Made by a program: the position numbers and the translations under genes. A stretch of DNA of 64,000 nt, from the NCBI GenBank assembly GCA_963799085.1, contig CAWCWA010000024.1:124001-188000 (forward strand). Reading direction: 5' to 3'. Of this stretch, positions 10,233 to 17,443 are shown one piece after another (the first letter of the stretch is position 1; the number at the start of each line of letters is the position of its first letter). The notes under the pieces were generated by a model. That model was not told the DNA's origin and ran no database searches. It saw nothing but the letters and a program-made list of their open reading frames with translations. The DNA comes from AP-15 sp963799085 (GTDB taxonomy: Bacteria; Pseudomonadota; Alphaproteobacteria; ATCC43930; CGMCC-115725).

Positions 10233-11492
10233 TCATTCGTAGCGCAATGCCTCGACCGGATCGAGCCGGGCGGCGCGCCAGGACGGATAGATCGTGGCGA
10301 GGAGTGACAATGCCAGCGCGAGGATCACGACAACGGCCACCTCGTTGCCGTCGATCCGCGCCGGGATGCGGGTGAAGAAATAGATTTCGGCCGAGAACAG
10401 ATCGACATGCAGCATGCTTTGCAAGAATTGCCGGATCGCTTCGAGGTTGCGGGTTATGACAAGACCCAGGACGAAGCCGGCGGCTGTGCCGACGACGCCG
10501 ATGCTGGCGCCGCTCAAGATGAAAATGCGCAGGATCATGCCGCGCGAGGCGCCCATCGTCCTGAGGATCGCTATATCGCGGCCCTTGTCCTTCACCATCA
10601 TGATCATGCTCGAAATGATGTTGAAGGCGGCAACGACGATGATCAGCGTCAGGATCAGGAACATGACGTTGCGCTCGATCTCGACGGCGTTGAACAGGCT
10701 CGAATTGGCGTGCTGCCAGTCGACGATGCGCACCTTGCCGCCGAGGGCGGCGGCGATCCGCCGGCCGGTTTCCCGCACCCGGTCGGGGTCGGAGGTGAAG
10801 ACTTCGAGATTGGTGGCGGCGTTCGGCACGCGAAAGAATATCTGCGCGGCCGGCAGCGGCACGTAGATGAAGGTGTTGTCGTATTCGTACATGCCGACAT
10901 CGAAAAGGGCCGCGACACGGTAGGTCTTGAGCCGCGGCATCGTGCCGAAGGCGGTAGGGGTGCCCTGCGGCGAGATCAGGGTGATCGCACCGCCGACACC
11001 CACACCAAGGCGATAGGCGAGCCGCGCGCCGACGGCGATGTTGTCGTCACCGAAATCGGCGAGCGATCCCTGCACGATATGACCCGAGACGAGTTTCAGC
11101 CCGCGCAGATCGTCGGGGCGGATGCCACGCACGAGCGCGCCGGAGGCGGCGGCGTCGGTGGTCGCCATGACCTGGCCTTCGACGATCGGGAAGGCGGCCG
11201 TCACACCCGGCAGTTTAAGGACCTTGTCGGTGGCGGCGGCATAGTCGGCAAGGCCGCCTGCCTCGGTCCCGCCGGCCTCGGCATAAACCCCGAGATCGCC
11301 GTTGAGGCCCAGGATGCGGCCCAAGAGATCGGCGCGAAACCCGTTCATGACCGACATCACGATGATCAGGGTCGCAACGCCGAGCGCAATCCCGAGCAGC
11401 GAAAAGATCGCGATGACCGAGACGAACCCTTCCTGTCGCCGCGCCCGCAGATAGCGGAATGCGACCATGCGTTCGAACGCGCCGAAAATCAC
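10233..11492 (-). CDS. lolC: Lipoprotein-releasing ABC transporter permease LolC/LolE
   Basis: A 419-residue inner-membrane protein of the LolC/E family. It has an N-terminal cytoplasmic segment FEWMVAFRYLRAR-like (read here as FERMVAFRYLRARRQEGF), a first transmembrane helix near 25-48, and a periplasmic domain of about 220 residues. Three C-terminal helices follow with the FtsX-type sequence DIAILRTMGASRGMI between the second and third. Only one such permease accompanies lolD, which is usual in many alphaproteobacteria where one LolC/E-type protein may act as a homodimer (LolF-like). The start overlaps the proS stop by 4 bp, indicating one transcript. Confidence 0.92.
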   Translation of the reverse strand: MIFGAFERMVAFRYLRARRQEGFVSVIAIFSLLGIALGVATLIIVMSVMNGFRADLLGRILGLNGDLGVYAEAGGTEAGGLADYAAATDKVLKLPGVTAAFPIVEGQVMATTDAAASGALVRGIRPDDLRGLKLVSGHIVQGSLADFGDDNIAVGARLAYRLGVGVGGAITLISPQGTPTAFGTMPRLKTYRVAALFDVGMYEYDNTFIYVPLPAAQIFFRVPNAATNLEVFTSDPDRVRETGRRIAAALGGKVRIVDWQHANSSLFNAVEIERNVMFLILTLIIVVAAFNIISSMIMMVKDKGRDIAILRTMGASRGMILRIFILSGASIGVVGTAAGFVLGLVITRNLEAIRQFLQSMLHVDLFSAEIYFFTRIPARIDGNEVAVVVILALALSLLATIYPSWRAARLDPVEALRYE

Positions 11493-12802
11493 GCGATCAG
11501 CCGAGCCAATGCCGCCTCGGACGAACTGTCGTGGCGTTCACCCGAGCGCCGGTTCTTGTGCTCGACGGTGCCGGCGGCCAGACCGCGCGGGCCGATCACG
11601 ATCTGGTCGGGGATCCCGATCAAATCCAACGCGGCGAACTTGGCGCCCGGCAACTCGTCGCGGTCGTCATAGAGGACATCGAGGCCGGCGGATTGCAGTT
11701 TCACGTAGAGATCGTCGGCGGCGGCGCGGCAGCGCTGGTCGCCGGCGCGCAGGTTGATCAGACCGACGCGGAACGGCGCCACACTTTCCGGCCAGATGAT
11801 GCCGGCCTCGTCGTGGTTGGCCTCGATCAGCGCGCCGACGAGACGCGAGATGCCGATCCCGTAAGAGCCCATTTCGAGCGCCACCGGGTCGCCGTCGGGG
11901 CGAGCGACGAGCGCCTCCATCGGCCGCGAGTACTTGTCACCGAAATAAAAGATATGGCCGACCTCGATGCCGCGGGCGCTCACCAGGCGGTCGGGCGCGA
12001 TCGGGCACCGCGCCGGATCGTGTTTTTCGTCGGTCGCGGCGTAAAGCCCGGTCCAGCGTCGAAATATCGGTTCGAGGTCGCGGCGGTAATCGACTTCGGC
12101 GGCCAGGATATCGGTTTCGAGCCAAGCCTTGTCGCAGTAGACCTCGCTCTCCCCGGTCTCGGCAAGGATCTGGAATTCGTGACTGAGGTCGCCGCCGATC
12201 GGTCCGGTATCGGCCTGCATCGGGATCGCCTTCAGCCCCATGCGAGCGAAGGTGCGCAGATAGGCGACGAACATCTTGTTGTAGGAACGCTTGGCGGCGG
12301 CCGCGTCGAGGTCGAAGCTGTAGGCGTCCTTCATCAGGAATTCGCGGCCGCGCATGACGCCGAAGCGCGGGCGCACCTCGTCGCGGAATTTCCACTGGAT
12401 GTGATAGAGCAGCTTCGGCAGGTCGCGGTAACTCTTGACCGCGGCGCGCACGATCTCGGTCACCTGCTCCTCGTTGGTCGGCCCGTACAGCATCTCACGG
12501 TCATGGCGGTCGCGGATGCGCAGCATCTCCTTGCCGTAGTCGTCGTATCGTCCGCTCTCGCGCCACAGTTCGGCAGGCTGGATCGTCGGCATCAGGATTT
12601 CCTGCGCGCCGGCCTTGTCCTGCTCTTCGCGGACGATGCGCTCGACCTTCTTCAGGACGCGCAGGCCCAGCGGCAGCCAGGAATAGATGCCCGCGCTCGA
12701 CTGCCGGATCATGCCGGCGCGCAACATCAGCCGATGCGAGACGATCTGCGCCTCGCTCGGGTTCTCGCGCAAGAGCGGCAGAAAATACTCGGAAAGACGC
12801 AT
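11489..12802 (-). CDS. proS: Prolyl-tRNA synthetase (short, insertion-lacking alphaproteobacterial form)
   Basis: This class II aminoacyl-tRNA synthetase charges tRNA-Pro. About 437 residues from ATG 12802 (MRLSEYFLPLLRENPSEAQI); an in-frame start at 12820 adds only six residues. Motif 2 is visible as IQWKFRDEVRPRFGVMRGRE and motif 3 as EMGSYGIGISRL. The C-terminal anticodon-binding domain contains VLYDDRDELPGAKFAALDLI. It lacks the ~180-residue editing insertion of the E. coli enzyme, as is normal for Alphaproteobacteria. It heads the proS-lolC/E-lolD run, a common arrangement in this class. Confidence 0.95.
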   Translation of the reverse strand: MRLSEYFLPLLRENPSEAQIVSHRLMLRAGMIRQSSAGIYSWLPLGLRVLKKVERIVREEQDKAGAQEILMPTIQPAELWRESGRYDDYGKEMLRIRDRHDREMLYGPTNEEQVTEIVRAAVKSYRDLPKLLYHIQWKFRDEVRPRFGVMRGREFLMKDAYSFDLDAAAAKRSYNKMFVAYLRTFARMGLKAIPMQADTGPIGGDLSHEFQILAETGESEVYCDKAWLETDILAAEVDYRRDLEPIFRRWTGLYAATDEKHDPARCPIAPDRLVSARGIEVGHIFYFGDKYSRPMEALVARPDGDPVALEMGSYGIGISRLVGALIEANHDEAGIIWPESVAPFRVGLINLRAGDQRCRAAADDLYVKLQSAGLDVLYDDRDELPGAKFAALDLIGIPDQIVIGPRGLAAGTVEHKNRRSGERHDSSSEAALARLIA

Positions 12803-12894
12803 CGAACTCACCCGCAGCACCGGCGCGGCACTTTAGGCAAGACGCAAAGGGCTGTCCACGCGCCGCGACAACGTCGATCTGACGCAGATTTTAC

Positions 12895-13036
12895 GTGACG
12901 AAAGGTCGCAGTCGTGCTCTTTATACGATTGAGCTGATGGCGCGAATGCGCCGGCCCGAGTTTAGGGAGGATTTGACCGCTCGGCGGGCGGTCTCCGTGG
13001 ACGGCAAGAGGCAGGGGCCGCGTCCCTGCCTTTTTG
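12895..13036 (+). ncRNA. Possible small RNA or attenuated leader upstream of an aminotransferase
   Basis: The 346-base gap between divergent proS and the aminotransferase has no convincing ORF but ends in a strong intrinsic terminator (13009-13035) well before the gene start. A -10-like TATACG lies near 12923. The segment between has paired-looking GC-rich stretches (GCGAATGCGC; CGGCGGGCGGTC). A plus-strand transcript starting near 12930 and stopping at 13035 would be about 100 nt. It could be a free sRNA or a riboswitch-type leader for the aminotransferase. I could not match it to a named family. Confidence 0.3.
13009..13035 (+). terminator. Rho-independent terminator
   Basis: AGGCAGGG (13009-13016) pairs with CCCTGCCT (13024-13031) around a 7-base loop and runs into TTTTT (13031-13035). 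The orientation fits transcription on the plus strand and so precedes, rather than follows, the aminotransferase gene. Confidence 0.8.
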
Positions 13037-13148
13037 CGTTGCGGCGTTCCGGCAGAAGACAGATTCCGCCTGATACCGTTATGTTTGAGCCGCCGCATCG
13101 TCAGACCGGTACGGCCTGTCGCGAGAGTGCACTATCGGAGAGACATTG

Positions 13149-14330
13149 ATGGCCGTGCTGCGTGGCTACCATTTTTTTCAGAACCCCGGGCCGACCAACA
13201 TCCCGGACCGCGTCCTGCGGGCGATGGACCGGGGGACGATCGATTTCACCGGCGCGCAGTTCAAGGCGATCGCCGAAGAGTGTTTTGCCGGCCTCAAACG
13301 CATCTTCAAGACCGAGCAGACGATCCTTGGCTATGCCGCCTCGGGTCATGGCGCATGGGAAGCAGCGCTGGTCAATCTGTTCTCGCCCGGCGACAAGGTG
13401 CTGGTCGTCGAGACCGGCTATTTTTCGTTGAATTGGGGGATGCGGGCCGAATCCTTTGGGCTTGAGGTCGAAACCATCGCCAACGACTGGCGCAACGCCG
13501 CCGACCCGGCCCGGCTCGAAGCCCGATTGCGCGAGGACCGGGAGCATCGGATCAAGGCGGTGCTGGTCGTCCACAACGAGACCTCGACCGGGGTTGTGCA
13601 CGACATCGCGGCCTTGCGTCGGGCGATCGACGCCGCCCGTCATCCGGCGCTGTTTCTGGTCGACGTGATTTCGTCATTGGCGTCGATGGATTTCCGCATG
13701 GACGACTGGGGGGTCGATGTCGTCGTCGCCGGCTCGCAGAAGGGGCTGATGCTGCCGACCGGCATGGCCTTCACCGGCGTCAGCGCCCGCGCCCTCGCCG
13801 CCGCCGCGGAAGCCAAACTGCCGCGTGTCTATTGGGACTGGCGCCGGCTCGTCGAAGGAAACTCGCAGGCGGTATGGAACGGCACCGCACCCGTGCATTT
13901 CTTCTACGGGCTCCAGGAAGCGCTGCGCATGCTCGAAGAAGAAGGGCTCGACAACGTCTTTGCCCGGCACCATCGCCTGGCCGAGGCGACGCGGCGGGCC
14001 GTGCGGGTGTGGCGGCAGAATGACGGCCCGGAGATGTTCGCCGCCGACCCCCGCGCCCAATCCGACTCGGTGACCGCGGTCTTGACCCCGGACGGCTACA
14101 ACGCCAACAAGGTTCGTGAAATCTGCCTGGAAAAATTCAACGTCTCGTTAGGCGGAGGGCTCGGGCCGCTGCAAGGCCGCGTCTTCCGCATCGGCCATCT
14201 CGGCGATCTGAACGAGCCGATGATCCTCGGCGCCATCGCCGCGGTCGAGATGGCGCTCGAACTCGGCGGCGTGCCGCACGGCAAGGGCGGCGTCGCGGCC
14301 GCGATGGACTACCTCGTTTCAGCTACTTAG
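13149..14330 (+). CDS. Class V PLP-dependent aminotransferase (alanine/serine-glyoxylate aminotransferase-like)
   Basis: A 393-residue cytosolic enzyme from ATG 13149, with GGAGAG eleven bases upstream; a TTG just before it is not needed. The N-terminal FQNPGPTNIPDRVLRAM, GYAASGHGAWEAALVNL (phosphate-binding), VVHNETSTGVVHD, and GSQKGLMLPTGMAF with the PLP Schiff-base Lys identify the alanine-glyoxylate/serine-glyoxylate/2-aminoethylphosphonate class. It swaps an amino group between an amino acid and a 2-oxoacid such as glyoxylate or pyruvate; the exact pair is not readable. Its long leader contains a complete terminator, so attenuation is possible. Confidence 0.88.
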   Translation: MAVLRGYHFFQNPGPTNIPDRVLRAMDRGTIDFTGAQFKAIAEECFAGLKRIFKTEQTILGYAASGHGAWEAALVNLFSPGDKVLVVETGYFSLNWGMRAESFGLEVETIANDWRNAADPARLEARLREDREHRIKAVLVVHNETSTGVVHDIAALRRAIDAARHPALFLVDVISSLASMDFRMDDWGVDVVVAGSQKGLMLPTGMAFTGVSARALAAAAEAKLPRVYWDWRRLVEGNSQAVWNGTAPVHFFYGLQEALRMLEEEGLDNVFARHHRLAEATRRAVRVWRQNDGPEMFAADPRAQSDSVTAVLTPDGYNANKVREICLEKFNVSLGGGLGPLQGRVFRIGHLGDLNEPMILGAIAAVEMALELGGVPHGKGGVAAAMDYLVSAT

Positions 14331-14357
14331 CCGTATTGCGACTAGGGGGGGACCGCC

Positions 14358-15017
14358 ATGCCGCTTTCGGGAACGGTAACTCGCGCCAAGTTGGGCGCAC
14401 AGGGGTTCGACACCGACACCGTGGTCACCGCCGCGGTGGCGCAGGAGTTGCGCGCGACCGGGTTCGGCTTCTGCCTGCGCTACCTGTCGCGCGGCGAGGG
14501 TCAGGCGAGCGGCGACTTGAAGACGGCCGAGGCGAACCACATCCTCGGCGCCGGACTGGCGTTGATGGCGGTGCAGCACGTCTCCAGGCGCGGCTGGGTT
14601 CCCTCCACCGAACTCGGCGCCAATTACGGCGCCAACGCCGCCGCTAACGCCGCCGAGGTCGGGTTCCCGACCGGGGTCAACATCTGGCTCGACCTCGAAG
14701 GCGTGCTGCAATCGGTGCCGGCCGAAACGGTCATCCAATACTGCAACGCCTGGTGCGCGAAAGTGGAGGCCGCGGGCTATGTGTCGGGGCTCTATGTCGG
14801 GCCGGAAGCGATTCTGAGCGGCGACGATCTTTATTGGCGGTTGCGGACCAGGCACTACTGGAAATCGGCCTCGCGCGTGCCGTCGATCCCGCATCGCGGC
14901 TATCAGATGTTCCAGGCCCTGGCGCCGAGCCCGGTTGCCGGCATCGCGATCGACCGCAACGTCACCAAGGACGACAATTTCGGTGACGCCGCGCTGTGGC
15001 TGGCGCCACCCGGCTGA
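14358..15017 (+). CDS. DUF1906 (Rv2525c-like, glycoside-hydrolase-fold) domain protein
   Basis: A 219-residue protein with a clear AGGGGGG ribosome site. The sequence LGAQGFDTDTV, FCLRYLSRGEGQ, GLALMAVQHVSRR, GVNIWLDLEGV and SGLYVGPEAIL follows the TIM-barrel strands of DUF1906, a family related to GH25 lysozyme-like hydrolases. No signal peptide is visible, so it is either cytosolic or exported by another route. Enzymatic activity is unproven for most members. It follows the aminotransferase by 27 bp on the same strand. Confidence 0.8.
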   Translation: MPLSGTVTRAKLGAQGFDTDTVVTAAVAQELRATGFGFCLRYLSRGEGQASGDLKTAEANHILGAGLALMAVQHVSRRGWVPSTELGANYGANAAANAAEVGFPTGVNIWLDLEGVLQSVPAETVIQYCNAWCAKVEAAGYVSGLYVGPEAILSGDDLYWRLRTRHYWKSASRVPSIPHRGYQMFQALAPSPVAGIAIDRNVTKDDNFGDAALWLAPPG

Positions 15018-15033
15018 TACCGCCGCAGGTCGG

Positions 15034-15417
15034 CTAGATGCCGTTTTCCCCGGGCAGCGGGGCCGAACTCAAGACGGCTCGGATCTGACTGTCGGTCGCG
15101 GTCTGTCGCGTTGCCATCTGCTGGCGATAGCGCTCATAGGCCGCCTCGTCGCCGACATAGATGCAGCCACAGGCGGTCGGATCGGCGTAGAGAACCTTGG
15201 TGACGCCGCCGGTACTGCGGATCACGAATTGATGCGCCGGCAGCGCCCTCAAAGCCGCCATCCTTGCCGGGCTGTTCGCGGTCTTCAGAACGAAACCGGC
15301 CTCGACCAGCATATCCTCCCGGCCGTCGACAGCGGCGCCCTTTGAATTCTGGCACCCGGCGGCGCCGATCACCGCGCCGAACGCCATCGCCAGCAAGCCC
15401 GCAGACCCGTTCATCAT
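15034..15417 (-). CDS. Small putative lipoprotein, function unknown
   Basis: Starting at the ATG-ATG pair 15417/15414 (AAGGGG upstream), this 127-residue protein opens with a short signal peptide and lipobox, LLAMAFGAVIGAAGCQN, so it should be lipidated and membrane anchored. The mature part contains VLKTANSPARMAALRALPAH, a CGC pair and YVGDEAAYERYRQQMATRQ. A longer frame to 15612 exists but would destroy the signal peptide. Convergent with the DUF1906 gene, 17 bp apart. I do not recognise the family. Confidence 0.75.
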   Translation of the reverse strand: MMNGSAGLLAMAFGAVIGAAGCQNSKGAAVDGREDMLVEAGFVLKTANSPARMAALRALPAHQFVIRSTGGVTKVLYADPTACGCIYVGDEAAYERYRQQMATRQTATDSQIRAVLSSAPLPGENGI

Positions 15418-15508
15418 CGCCCCTTGAGCCTCCAAGATGCCGGCGCGGCGAAACCAACTTCCCGAGATACTAACACAGCCAAGCTCGCTTTCCGGCACGC
15501 CCACGGGC

Positions 15509-15544
15509 AAAAAAAGAGCCGATGCGCCGCACCGGCTCTTTTTT
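15509..15544 (-). terminator. Bidirectional Rho-independent terminator
   Basis: A-run plus GAGCCG (15510-15521) pairs with CGGCTC plus T-run (15533-15544) across an 11-base loop. Both flanks carry six-base A/T runs, so it can work either way. It lies just downstream of the 68-residue minus-strand gene at 15576-15782. Confidence 0.85.
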
Positions 15545-15575
15545 GTCCATTCGCCGATGGGTTCGGCCGACGCGC

Positions 15576-15782
15576 CTAGAACAGAGCTAGCCCGCCCATC
15601 CCGGGATGCCATTTCTTAGCAATCTGCTCTTCAACCGAAAGGCCGGATAGGGTGAACGGGGCGTGCGTGACACCCGGTTCGACTATCTTTTGATACACGG
15701 CGCGGACCAAGTGATCGATGGTCGCCTTTTCGCGCACGTGTGATCTGTCAATACGCCGTCGAGACGAGTTTACTTTGGTCAT
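15576..15782 (-). CDS. Small protein of 68 residues, unknown
   Basis: The ATG at 15782 is preceded by a strong ribosome site (GGAGGAAAGG, about five bases of spacing) and the gene is followed 32 bp later by an intrinsic terminator, so a real monocistronic small gene is likely. The product is basic at the N-terminus (MTKVNSSRRRIDRSHVRE) and continues with HLVRAVYQKIVEPGVTH and SVEEQIAKKWHPGMGGLALF. It has no membrane segment or Cys motif. Upstream in-frame codons to 15872 exist but have no ribosome site. I cannot name a family. Confidence 0.6.
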   Translation of the reverse strand: MTKVNSSRRRIDRSHVREKATIDHLVRAVYQKIVEPGVTHAPFTLSGLSVEEQIAKKWHPGMGGLALF

Positions 15783-15986
15783 CGCCTTTCCTCCCGAACG
15801 ACAGTCAAGATCGCCTTCGACCCGGTCGATCTCGCGCGGCGCATCAATTCGCGATATCGCAAAAAAAAGCAACCCTAATCGTTCGGCACTTTACTTTTTT
15901 GCCGGCAAATGATGCCAAGCGGCGGGCTATCGCCTAAAGTGTAGGCGATATCGGTTGCCACGACCCGAACACCCAGAGGAGCAGAC

Positions 15987-17072
15987 ATGCAACACGGTCT
16001 TTTTACGATGCCCTCGCATCCGCCCGAGCGCGGCCTCTACGACGGTCATCGCTGGGACCTGCAGAATTTGCGCTGGGCCGACGAGTTCGGGTTCAGCGAG
16101 GCGTGGATCGGCGAGCATCATACCGCACCCTGGGAGCCGCACCCCTCGCCCGATCTGCTGATCGCCCAGGCACTGATGGAGACAAGCCGGATCCGCCTCG
16201 CGCCAGGCGGGTTCCTGTTGCCATACCATCACCCGGCCGAATTGGCCAACCGGGTGGCGATGCTCGACCACATGGCCCAGGGCCGGCTCAATTTCGGCAT
16301 CGCGGCCAGCGGGCTGCCGAGCGACTGGGCGATGTTCAACGTCGACGGCAATTCCGGCGTCAACCGCGACATGACGCGCGAGGCCCTCGACATCATCCTG
16401 CGGCTGTGGACCGAGGAGGAACCGTTCGATTACCCAGGCAAGTTCTGGCACGTGACCAGGACGGGCGACATGTACGAGACCCTGCGGCCGCATATTCGGC
16501 CGTTCCAGAAGCCGCACCCGCCGATCGGCGTGGCCGGGTTCAGCAAGGGCTCGGAAACGTTGAAAGTGGCGGGCGAGCGCGGTTTTCTGCCGCTGAGCCT
16601 CAACCTCAACGCCGGCTATGTCGCGAGCCACTGGGAGGCGGTCGAGGAGGGCGCGCGGCGCACCGGGAGGCGAGCCAATCGGGGGGATTGGCGGCTCGTG
16701 CGCGAGATTTTCGTCGCCGACACCGACGCCGAGGCCTGGCGCCTTTCGGTCGACGCCCAGATGGGCCGGATGATGCGGGAATACTTCCTCAAGCTCTTGA
16801 AGAGCGTGGGCTTCATCGATTTCTTGAAGCACGATCCCGAAGTCGCCGATTCCGACGTGACGCCAGCCTATTGCGCGCGCCACAACTGGCTGATCGGCTC
16901 ACCCGCGACGGTCGCCGAGAAGCTCGAGGCAATGTACCATCAGGTCGGCGGTTTCGGCACGGTGCTGCTGTTCAGCTTCGACTACAGCGAAACCCCGGAG
17001 GCATGGCGCAACTCGATGCGGCTTCTGGCCGAGGAGGTGATGCCCAAGGTGGCCCATCTGCGGGCCGGCTGA
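15987..17072 (+). CDS. LLM-class flavin-dependent oxidoreductase (luciferase-like monooxygenase)
   Basis: A 361-residue TIM-barrel enzyme with an AGAGGAG ribosome site. The N-terminal LRWADEFGFSEAWIGEHH, the block LAPGGFLLPYHHPAELANRVAMLDHMAQGRLNFGIA and HPPIGVAGFSKGSETLKVAGERG are typical of FMN-dependent luciferase-like monooxygenases (limonene monooxygenase/alkanal monooxygenase-like branch). These use reduced FMN supplied by a reductase and O2 to oxidise small organics; the substrate is unknown. It stands alone, with a ~370 bp gap after it that contains a long inverted repeat. Confidence 0.87.
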   Translation: MQHGLFTMPSHPPERGLYDGHRWDLQNLRWADEFGFSEAWIGEHHTAPWEPHPSPDLLIAQALMETSRIRLAPGGFLLPYHHPAELANRVAMLDHMAQGRLNFGIAASGLPSDWAMFNVDGNSGVNRDMTREALDIILRLWTEEEPFDYPGKFWHVTRTGDMYETLRPHIRPFQKPHPPIGVAGFSKGSETLKVAGERGFLPLSLNLNAGYVASHWEAVEEGARRTGRRANRGDWRLVREIFVADTDAEAWRLSVDAQMGRMMREYFLKLLKSVGFIDFLKHDPEVADSDVTPAYCARHNWLIGSPATVAEKLEAMYHQVGGFGTVLLFSFDYSETPEAWRNSMRLLAEEVMPKVAHLRAG

Positions 17073-17099
17073 AACGCCAGCCGATGCGGTCTTGAAATA

Positions 17100-17155
17100 G
17101 TGGCCGGGGCATCGATCTTGAGGATGGGTCCGATCCGGATCGCGGCCCCGGCCAC
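17100..17155. repeat. Inverted repeat, 11-bp perfect arms
   Basis: GTGGCCGGGGC (17100-17110) and GCCCCGGCCAC (17145-17155) are perfect complements separated by 34 bases that can themselves pair partly. No T-run follows, so it is not a standard intrinsic terminator. It begins about 28 bases after the luciferase-like gene and may act as a transcript-end hairpin or be a REP-type element. Confidence 0.65.
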
Positions 17156-17443
17156 GCAATCGCAATGATCCGATGACAAGACAGAATCACGTGTTGAGCG
17201 TGCCGCTGTTGCTTGCGCGGGAGCCGCCGATGAGGCAAGCTGCCGCACCCTGAAGGCGGCGGACGTAGAGAGAAGAATGGCAGACCGCGCGAAAGGGCAG
17301 ATGACGCTGCGGCCAACCATCGGTATAAGTCGCCGCCGCGCCCAAAGACCCGGTTAACAAGACAACTCTGATGCGCCTGCGCGAGCGACAGCGGCGGGAA
17401 CAACAACGGACCGGGCGCCGCCCCGATCGCCAGGAGGAGCCTA
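17156..17443. other. Intergenic region before the oxidoreductase operon
   Basis: Together with the inverted repeat this forms a 371-base gap. I see no ORF with a ribosome site, no tRNA and no clear hairpin besides the one listed. The last 15 bases hold the AGGAGGAGCC ribosome site of the next gene. The operon promoter presumably lies here, but no confident -35/-10 pair is visible. Confidence 0.5.

Noticed and set aside
13037..13148. Known riboswitch upstream of the aminotransferase
   Set aside because: Neither glycine nor SAM-type consensus elements could be aligned by eye, so only an unnamed leader is reported.
15872..15912. A/T-rich runs resembling a terminator
   Set aside because: No stable hairpin precedes the T-run on either strand.
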